A program made the position numbers and the translations under genes. DNA of 6,408 bases from Deltaproteobacteria bacterium. Its GTDB lineage: Bacteria; Desulfobacterota_B; Binatia; Binatales; Binataceae. Each line of letters begins with the position of its first letter. Position 1 is the stretch's first letter. The stretch covers positions 1 to 6,408 of the forward strand of contig JAKAVX010000163.1 in assembly GCA_021827465.1 (NCBI GenBank), in the 5' to 3' direction. Positions 1 to 4,772 of the stretch are shown piece by piece. The notes beneath the pieces are model-generated. The model saw nothing but the letters and a program-made list of their open reading frames with translations, did no database searches and had not been told where the DNA came from.

Positions 1-1672
1 GCTCAAGGCTCGCGACGCCGGCCTTGAGGCAAGCAGGCTGCGCTCGGAGTTCGCGGCGAACATGAGCCACGAACTGCGTACTCCGCTCAACGCGATTATC
101 GGAATGACCGAGATGCTCCTCGACAGTGAGCTCGCCGACGAGCAACGGGAATACGCAATGACGGTTGCAGCAAGCGCGCAGGCGCTTCTCAGGATCGTCG
201 AGGACGTGCTGGATTTTTCCCGTATCTCGGCCGGCGAACTCAAGCTCGAGCAGGCCGAGTTCGTGCCCGCCGACGCGGTCAAGGACGTGGTCGAAGCCTA
301 CGCGCAGGCGGCCGCGGGCAAGGGAATCGAACTGTCGGCGCAACTGGATCGCACCGTACCGAACGGGCCGCTGCTCGGCGATATGGAGCGGCTCACGCAG
401 GTCCTGGTGAACCTGGTCGACAACGCCCTCAAGTTCACGGCGCGCGGCCGGATCTCGATTCGCGTCACCGAGGAAACCCACACCGCCGAGCAGAGCGTCC
501 TGCACTTTGTCGTGAGCGACACGGGAATCGGAATTCCGCCCGAAGCGCAGCGAACCCTCTTTCAGGTTTTTTGCAAGGCCGACACCTCGATGTCGCGAAG
601 CCATGGCGGGGCCGGCCTTGGCCTGGCGCTGGCCGCGAAAATCGTCGCCGCGATGGGCGGCGCGATCGGAGTCGAGAGCACGCCCGGTAAAGGATCGTCG
701 TTCTGGTTCACGGCCGCGCTCAGAAAGCCCGGAGCGGCGAGGCCCGTGGCGGCCAAGCGGTCCAAGCGTCCAAGCCGGGTCGCTCCGGTCGCCGCTTCCG
801 CCATCATGGCGCTCGACGCGCCGGTTCAGAGCACGGCCAGGATTCTGGTCGCCGAGGACAACCCGGTGAACCAGAAGGTGATGCTCACGATGCTGCGCAA
901 GCTGGGATACAGCGCGGATGTCGCCCCCAATGGACTCGAGGCGGTTACCGCAGTGACCCAGAAGCCGTACGACATCGTGCTGATGGATTGCCAGATGCCG
1001 GAGCTCGACGGTTACGAGGCGACCCGCCGGATCCGCCGGCAGGGCGGCCGATTCGCACGCATCCCGATAGTCGGCGTTACCGCCCATGCGCTGCAGGGCG
1101 ACCGCGAGAAATGCCTTGCCGCGGGCATGGACGAGTACATGAGCAAGCCGATCGTGATCCAGGGATTGGCCGAGGCGCTCCATCGATGGGTCGGCCCGGC
1201 GCGAAGCGCGACAACCGCCACGTCCGCGGCGCAAAATTCCGGCGATCCGGCGCCACCGGTCGCGTCTTCGCCTCAAGCCGACGCCGCCCAAACCCGGAAC
1301 GAGGAGATGGCGGAGCCGATCGATCAACGTGCTCTCGAGCAACTCGAGGAAGTGCAAAACGACGGCGCGGGCGAAGGCTTCGTAGCGAACCTTATCAACC
1401 TGTTCCTCGCCGACATGGAACAACGCACGCAGGCGATGGGCGAAGCGGTTCGCAAACCCGACTGGGACGTTGCAAGCCGGATGGCGCACGCGATCAAGGG
1501 AAGCTGCGGGCATTTCGGCGCGAAACCGCTCGCGGAACTGTGCGTGCGGATGGAGGGCATCGCGCGCGAGCGGCAGCGCGCACAGGCACTGGAGCTCTTC
1601 GCGGAACTTGAGGCCGAGTGCCAGCGCGTAAACTCGGCTCTCAAGGCGCACAGGCTCGCCCGCGATGCGTGA
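1..1672 (+). CDS. Hybrid sensor histidine kinase (HisKA-HATPase-REC-HPt), 5' partial
   Basis: This is the C-terminal part of an unorthodox, BarA/ArcB-style membrane or cytosolic sensor kinase that autophosphorylates and passes phosphate His-Asp-His along its own domains. The frame is open to the left edge: the ATG at 62 lies inside the H-box (SEFAANMSHELRTPLN) and is not the start, so the sensor region is missing. Counting from the first whole codon at base 2 there are 556 residues. HisKA has phospho-His23. The HATPase has its N box at about 137-145 (NLVDNALKF), G1 at 173-179 (DTGIGIP) and G2 at 202-208 (GGAGLGL). A receiver at about 280-395 has acidic pair E285/D286, phospho-Asp329, Thr360 and Lys382. 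After a Pro/Ala/Ser-rich linker, an HPt domain at about 453-545 carries His496 (AHAIKGSCGHFGA). All relay residues are present, so it looks fully active. The next gene overlaps its stop by 8 bases, which suggests translational coupling. The stimulus cannot be told. Confidence 0.95.
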   Translation, partial: LKARDAGLEASRLRSEFAANMSHELRTPLNAIIGMTEMLLDSELADEQREYAMTVAASAQALLRIVEDVLDFSRISAGELKLEQAEFVPADAVKDVVEAYAQAAAGKGIELSAQLDRTVPNGPLLGDMERLTQVLVNLVDNALKFTARGRISIRVTEETHTAEQSVLHFVVSDTGIGIPPEAQRTLFQVFCKADTSMSRSHGGAGLGLALAAKIVAAMGGAIGVESTPGKGSSFWFTAALRKPGAARPVAAKRSKRPSRVAPVAASAIMALDAPVQSTARILVAEDNPVNQKVMLTMLRKLGYSADVAPNGLEAVTAVTQKPYDIVLMDCQMPELDGYEATRRIRRQGGRFARIPIVGVTAHALQGDREKCLAAGMDEYMSKPIVIQGLAEALHRWVGPARSATTATSAAQNSGDPAPPVASSPQADAAQTRNEEMAEPIDQRALEQLEEVQNDGAGEGFVANLINLFLADMEQRTQAMGEAVRKPDWDVASRMAHAIKGSCGHFGAKPLAELCVRMEGIARERQRAQALELFAELEAECQRVNSALKAHRLARDA

Positions 1673-2567
1673 AAGCGAAGAGCCTCAGCCGGCGGGCGAG
1701 TTTTGCTCCGTGAGCGCCGGGGACCTGAAGAACCTAGACCGCAGCGATGTGTGTGAGGATGGGATGCCACTGCAGGACGCCGTGACCGAAACTCTCAGAG
1801 GAATGAGATTCGCCATTGTCGGATTCGAACCGCAGGAAGCCGCGCGAATACGGTCCGTGCTGGACCTGGCCGGCGCGCACGCCAACGTGCTCGGGAGCGC
1901 GTCGGCCCATCCGCGCCTCAATTCGCTCGCGATGTTCGACGTGTGCGTGATCGACGTGTCGCCCGGGGAGTCGGGTGAAGCGCCCGCCGATCTCGTCGCA
2001 CAGAAAGAAAAACCCGCCGTCCTGATCGGGAACAGCGGCGAGATGCGCCGCCTTGCATCGATAATCGCCTCGCCCGCGCGGGAGTTCATGCTGCGGCCGT
2101 GGACCGAGGAGGAACTCGCCCTGCGCGCTTTTCGAATACTGCGCTACGAGGAGGGCCATGAGAGCCGCAGCGCGCAGATCTCGCGCGAGAAACCGCTCGT
2201 GGTGCTGGCCGACGATGACAAGATGACCGAGCTGCTGGTTTCCTCGATGCTCAAGTCGAGCGGGATCCAGTGCAAGGTCGTTTCCGACGGCAGCGAGGCG
2301 CTCGAGATAGTGCGCAAGTTCAAGCCCGATATCCTGCTGCTCGACGTGTCGATGCCGAAGATGGACGGCTTCCAGGTGTTGAGCGCAATCAAAAATGATC
2401 CCTCCACGATGGGTGTGTACGTCGTGATGCTGACGGCGAGCGGCGCGGAAGACGACGTGGTTCGGGGATTCTCGCTCGGCGCCGAAGACTACATCATAAA
2501 GCCTTTCCATCCACATGAGATGATTGCGCGGCTGAAGAGGCTTCTAAGACGGCGCGAAGCGGCCTAG
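1665..2567 (+). CDS. Response regulator with two receiver modules, the first degenerate, no output domain
   Basis: This 300-residue cytosolic phosphorelay protein is likely a phosphate acceptor or sink for the upstream hybrid kinase. Residues about 48-160 look like a receiver fold: hydrophobic strand MRFAIVG, then an Asp at 97 after a hydrophobic strand (FDVCVIDVSP). They lack the acidic pair after strand 1 and have Arg144 (FMLRPW) where the invariant Lys is expected, so this module is probably not phosphorylated normally. Residues about 178-295 form a canonical receiver with D183-D185, phospho-Asp227 (ILLLDVSMPKMDG), Thr257 and Lys279 (IIKPF). Nothing follows it: there is no DNA-binding, GGDEF, EAL or HD-GYP domain. 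The start is uncertain. ATG 1665 overlaps the kinase stop (ATGCGTGA) but lacks an obvious ribosome site. In-frame ATG 1764 (Met34) has GAGG five bases upstream and removes a 33-residue leader with no recognisable domain. Both starts keep both modules. Confidence 0.9.
   Translation: MRESEEPQPAGEFCSVSAGDLKNLDRSDVCEDGMPLQDAVTETLRGMRFAIVGFEPQEAARIRSVLDLAGAHANVLGSASAHPRLNSLAMFDVCVIDVSPGESGEAPADLVAQKEKPAVLIGNSGEMRRLASIIASPAREFMLRPWTEEELALRAFRILRYEEGHESRSAQISREKPLVVLADDDKMTELLVSSMLKSSGIQCKVVSDGSEALEIVRKFKPDILLLDVSMPKMDGFQVLSAIKNDPSTMGVYVVMLTASGAEDDVVRGFSLGAEDYIIKPFHPHEMIARLKRLLRRREAA
1755..1758 (+). promoter_or_regulatory. Possible ribosome binding site for the internal start at 1764
   Basis: GAGG lies five bases before an in-frame ATG at 1764. 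It is better placed than anything before ATG 1665 and supports a shorter double-receiver protein of 267 residues. It is a short motif in GC-rich coding-like sequence, so it could be chance. Confidence 0.35.
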
Positions 2568-2655
2568 CGCCGCGACTGAAATCCGCCGGCTTCCCGTCGC
2601 TCGTAACGCGGCGAATCCCTGACCGCGGGCGCGCTTCGGCGAGTTCCGGACCTGA

Positions 2656-2682
2656 TTGAGGAAGCCGAATTAGCGTGATAAC
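2656..2682 (+). promoter_or_regulatory. Weak sigma-70-like promoter candidate for tRNA-Cys
   Basis: TTGAGG at 2656-2661 (four matches to TTGACA) and GATAAC at 2677-2682 (four matches to TATAAT) lie in the only AT-richer patch before the tRNA. The spacer is 15 bases, shorter than the ideal 17. TAACTT at 2679-2684 gives a 17-base spacer but a poorer -10 match. Transcription would start roughly 15-18 bases before the mature tRNA end. The elements overlap the inverted repeat at 2659-2694. Confidence 0.3.
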
Positions 2683-2694
2683 TTCTGGCTTCCT
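2659..2694. repeat. 8-bp perfect inverted repeat upstream of tRNA-Cys
   Basis: AGGAAGCC (2659-2666) and GGCTTCCT (2687-2694) are perfect reverse complements separated by 20 AT-richer bases. As RNA they could form a hairpin with a large loop. No T-tract follows, so it is not a typical intrinsic terminator for the upstream signalling operon. The right arm runs to within 13 bases of the tRNA, so it could belong to the tRNA precursor leader, or be an operator-like site around the promoter candidate. Confidence 0.45.
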
Positions 2695-2706
2695 GTCGGG
2701 CCGTAA

Positions 2707-2782
2707 GGCGGCGTACCCAAGTGGTTAAGGGAGAGGTCTGCAAAACCTCCATTCAGCGGTTCGAATCCGCTCGCCGCCTCCA
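2707..2782 (+). tRNA. tRNA-Cys (anticodon GCA)
   Basis: A complete 76-base cloverleaf including the encoded CCA end. The acceptor stem is GGCGGCG (2707-2713) with CGCCGCC (2772-2778). The D arm is CCC/GGG (2716-2718 with 2729-2731) with GTGG in the loop. The anticodon stem is GAGGT (2733-2737) with ACCTC (2745-2749), with loop CTGCAAA, so the anticodon GCA is at 2740-2742. The variable loop has five bases. The T arm is AGCGG (2755-2759) with CCGCT (2767-2771) and loop TTCGAAT. The unpaired base 73 is U (2779), the known identity base of cysteine tRNAs, and CCA is at 2780-2782. All stems pair without mismatch, so it looks functional. It stands alone between the two-component genes and the hydrolase; no other tRNA is in the window. 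Confidence 0.98.
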
Positions 2783-2945
2783 AAAACCCCCGAGTCTCAA
2801 ACGGCATTCAGAGCGCGTTGCGCCCAAGGTCTTTCCGGAGGATACCACCAAGGGCGTGGAGTTTGACTGCGTCCTGGCAATTCCGTCCGTATTCTTAACG
2901 CCGCGTCACCGACGGTGTAGCTTACTGCGGGAGCGGGGCCGGCAC

Positions 2946-2950
2946 GGAGG
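2946..2950 (+). promoter_or_regulatory. Ribosome binding site of the SGNH hydrolase gene
   Basis: GGAGG with eight bases before ATG 2959. It fixes this start over the out-of-frame ATG at 2951, and the protein starting here begins just before its membrane anchor. Confidence 0.75.
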
Positions 2951-2958
2951 ATGGAACG

Positions 2959-4206
2959 ATGCGCGGTGGTGGCGGTGAGGCGGTACTGAAGCTGATGCGA
3001 CTGCTGGTCGCCGCGCTCGACGGCCTGTGGCGCGCGATCGGGCTCGCGCTGCTGGGGCTTGTCTGCCTCAACCTGCTCGCCGCGGCAGTCCTCGGGATCC
3101 ATCAACTGCTCAAGCGTCCCGCCGCTCGCCCGGACATGGTGGACCGTTACTTTCGGGCCGAGGCAAAACTTCGCCTGACCTGGGAACCCTACTTCTACTG
3201 GCGCACCCATCCGATGGCCGGCAAGTGCGTCAACGTGGGCGCCGACGGTCTCAGGAAGACCTGGGACGCCGGCATGCGGGAGACCGGAAAGACAGACGCG
3301 AAGGTCTTCGTATTCGGCGGTTCGACTATTTTCGGCCACGGAACATGCGACGATTTCACCATACCCTCGCAGCTTGCCAAGGCATTGGCCGCGGCGGGAC
3401 TGCGCAATGTCGAGGTCGTCAATTTCGGCCAACTCGGCTACGTGAGCACGCAAGAGGTCCTGAGTCTGCTATCGAGCCTGCGGCGCGGAAATGTTCCTGA
3501 CGTGGCGGTGTTCTGCGACGGTTTCAATGACATAGTATCGGCGTACCAAAACGGTGTAGCCGGAATAACCGAGAACGAGGAAAATCGCGTCGCGGAGTTC
3601 AACGCGCTGAACCTGACGATCGATCCGCTCGGAGCCGCAGGCCGCACTGTCGAGGCCGTGATGCGGTCGTTGTCGGTGATCCGTCTGTCCCGCAAGGTTC
3701 TAAGGCGAATCGGTGCTCCCGTCCCGGAGCGCGGGAGCAGGGGAATTCGCTTAAGCTGGGACGTGTCGTATGCGGGCCAGCGCGGTCGCAGGCTCGCGGA
3801 GCAGGTTGTCGCGTCTTACACGGAAAATGCGCGCCTGGAGGAGGGGGTGAGCCATAGCTTGGGATTCACCGCGCTCTTCTATTGGCAGCCTACCGTGTAC
3901 GAGGACAGCACTATGCCGGTCCAACTTCCGCGCGGAGCCGGCACCACGGCGCAATTTCAGAACTTCCTGCGGGAAAGCTACGCCGCAGCAGCCGCCGCAA
4001 ACCACACGCCGAGCACCGGCGGCTTCACGCTCACCGACCTGGGCGCCGCTCTGGACGGCCAGCCCGAGGGATGCTTCCTGGACGATGTGCATCTGGACGG
4101 GCGATGCAACGAGGTCGTCGCGCGTATTATCGCCCCTGACGTGATCCGCGCCCTTCAGCATCGACCCGCGACGGCGACACTATCCGGGCCTCCACGCGCG
4201 CATTGA
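2959..4206 (+). CDS. Membrane-anchored SGNH/GDSL-type hydrolase
   Basis: A 415-residue protein with a short N-terminal tail, one hydrophobic segment at about 22-48 (uncleaved anchor likely), and an SGNH-hydrolase catalytic domain probably outside the inner membrane. The family comprises Ser-His-Asp esterases, lipases and carbohydrate (de)acetylases. Visible blocks in order: block I FGGSTIFGHG with nucleophile Ser122; block II NFGQLGYVSTQE with oxyanion Gly157 or nearby; block III CDGFNDI with Asn190; block V FLDDVHLDG with Asp375 and His378 in the DxxH spacing. A FYWQPTVYEDS segment at 307-317 resembles a conserved strand of bacterial relatives of this type. All catalytic residues are present, so an active enzyme is expected. 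The substrate is unknown; surface glycan or lipid acyl groups are a reasonable guess only. The start is supported by GGAGG eight bases upstream. Upstream promoter elements are weak (TTAACG 2895 / TAGCTT 2918, 17-base spacing). The gene converges on the small secreted protein gene. Confidence 0.88.
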   Translation: MRGGGGEAVLKLMRLLVAALDGLWRAIGLALLGLVCLNLLAAAVLGIHQLLKRPAARPDMVDRYFRAEAKLRLTWEPYFYWRTHPMAGKCVNVGADGLRKTWDAGMRETGKTDAKVFVFGGSTIFGHGTCDDFTIPSQLAKALAAAGLRNVEVVNFGQLGYVSTQEVLSLLSSLRRGNVPDVAVFCDGFNDIVSAYQNGVAGITENEENRVAEFNALNLTIDPLGAAGRTVEAVMRSLSVIRLSRKVLRRIGAPVPERGSRGIRLSWDVSYAGQRGRRLAEQVVASYTENARLEEGVSHSLGFTALFYWQPTVYEDSTMPVQLPRGAGTTAQFQNFLRESYAAAAAANHTPSTGGFTLTDLGAALDGQPEGCFLDDVHLDGRCNEVVARIIAPDVIRALQHRPATATLSGPPRAH

Positions 4207-4207
4207 G

Positions 4208-4246
4208 AATCCGCAGCGACGACGCGGATACGCCGCGCGGCGGATT
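4208..4246. terminator. Possible hairpin between convergent genes (weak)
   Basis: In the 47-base gap between two convergent stop codons, AATCCGC (4208-4214) can pair with GCGGATT (4240-4246). Alternatively ATCCGC (4209-4214) pairs with GCGGAT (4224-4229), or the 12-base palindrome CGCCGCGCGGCG (4231-4242) folds on itself. No clear run of T follows in either direction, so an intrinsic terminator is only a candidate. Position between convergent genes is the main argument. Confidence 0.3.
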
Positions 4247-4253
4247 TCGCGCA

Positions 4254-4727
4254 CTAATGCTTCACTTGCGAGGATTGCGCAGCGTCGGCCGGGCGAATCG
4301 TCACCTTTACGGGGCATGAACCGCCCTCTTCGCCAAAGCATAGGATCGCTATGACGCCGGGCCTGGCCCGGTCGTCTTCCTGGACATTCTGCGGGCAGGG
4401 CCAGTATTCGCCGCGGCGATAGACCGCTACCGCGAAATAATGCCCCGGCGGAAGCTGCCCGGTAACGCTGTCGCCGGTTGGCCGCAGAACGTGCCTGGCG
4501 ATGCTCGTGAAACCTTCGTTGGGACCGCCCATCTGGAATTGCATGAACGACAATACCCACAGATGGCGTCCGGTCGCGGTCGCCTCGTAGGTCATCGGGT
4601 GGCTCGATGAGAAAGCCGCCTTGTCGCGGCATACCCACGGCCGTACCTGGCCCGCAAAGACCTCCGGCGCCGTCGCGCAGATGATCGCAATCGCAAGTAT
4701 CAGCTTCCGCCACGAGACAATACGCAT
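4254..4727 (-). CDS. Small secreted protein with four cysteines, family not recognised
   Basis: A 157-residue protein I cannot assign to a family. The N-terminus is a clear Sec signal peptide: basic start (MRIVSWRK), hydrophobic core (LILAIAIICATA), and a likely signal peptidase I cut after VFA at residues 23-25. The mature part of about 132 residues has four cysteines at 33, 111, 130 and 138, compatible with two disulfides, and beta-rich stretches such as the one around HYFAVAVY at 96-103. It ends in a short polar tail. The cut site has no lipobox, so it is probably a soluble periplasmic or exported protein. An in-frame ATG at 4751 gives eight more residues (MWRTDGGN), but the ATG at 4727 has GGAGGT just upstream and starts the signal peptide properly. 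It follows the mutase gene by 45 bases on the same strand and may be co-transcribed with it. The longer-reaching overlapping frame (4180-4713) is Arg-rich and lacks these marks. Confidence 0.75.
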   Translation of the reverse strand: MRIVSWRKLILAIAIICATAPEVFAGQVRPWVCRDKAAFSSSHPMTYEATATGRHLWVLSFMQFQMGGPNEGFTSIARHVLRPTGDSVTGQLPPGHYFAVAVYRRGEYWPCPQNVQEDDRARPGVIAILCFGEEGGSCPVKVTIRPADAAQSSQVKH

Positions 4728-4730
4728 ATT

Positions 4731-4736
4731 ACCTCC
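4731..4736 (-). promoter_or_regulatory. Ribosome binding site of the small secreted protein gene
   Basis: On the minus strand GGAGGT lies three bases before ATG 4727. The spacing is short but the match is strong, and no such site precedes the alternative ATG at 4751. It therefore decides the start. Confidence 0.65.
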
Positions 4737-4772
4737 GTCCGTCCGCCACATGGCCGCGTTGGCCCGTAGCCG

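Larger units (their letters stand above)
2588..2718 (+). repeat. Imperfect direct repeat of about 32 bases, second copy running into the tRNA 5' end
   Basis: Copy 1 is 2588-2619 and copy 2 is 2687-2718, offset by 99 bases. They share GGCTTCC, GTCG, GTAA, GCGGCG and a terminal CCC in the same order, about 26 matching columns of 33 with two single-base gaps. Copy 2 covers the tRNA leader and the 5' acceptor strand of tRNA-Cys. Copy 1 is not followed by anything that folds as a tRNA. It may be the remnant of a duplication or of a recombination event at the tRNA, or chance similarity in GC-rich DNA. Confidence 0.35.

Noticed and set aside
988..1611. 207-residue plus-strand frame inside the kinase
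   Set aside because: It is an alternate-frame, Arg-rich translation of the receiver and HPt coding region, with no independent support.
1734..2516. 260-residue open frame on the minus strand opposite the double-receiver gene
   Set aside because: It is His/Arg-rich with no recognisable motif. The plus-strand frame has a canonical receiver with all key residues.
2559..2573. GCGGC-CTAGC-GCCGC stem over the stop codon of the double-receiver gene, as a terminator
   Set aside because: The stem is only five base pairs with no T-tract after it. Such short GC stems are expected by chance in this composition.
2760..2800. tRNA 3' end as an attachment site for an integrated element
   Set aside because: I found no second copy of the tRNA 3' sequence in the window and no integrase gene, so there is no support for an insertion.
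2863..2895. TTGACT plus TATTCT as a promoter for the hydrolase gene
   Set aside because: The -35 match is good, but the spacer to the -10-like element is 21 bases, too long for a normal sigma-70 promoter.
2721..2978. 85-residue plus-strand frame starting within the tRNA
   Set aside because: Its start codon lies in the D loop of a perfect tRNA-Cys, and it runs through intergenic DNA into the hydrolase start.
4180..4713. 177-residue minus-strand frame overlapping the small secreted protein
   Set aside because: Its composition is Arg/Gly-rich and it has no signal peptide or ribosome site. The alternative frame has both. It also runs into the end of the hydrolase gene.
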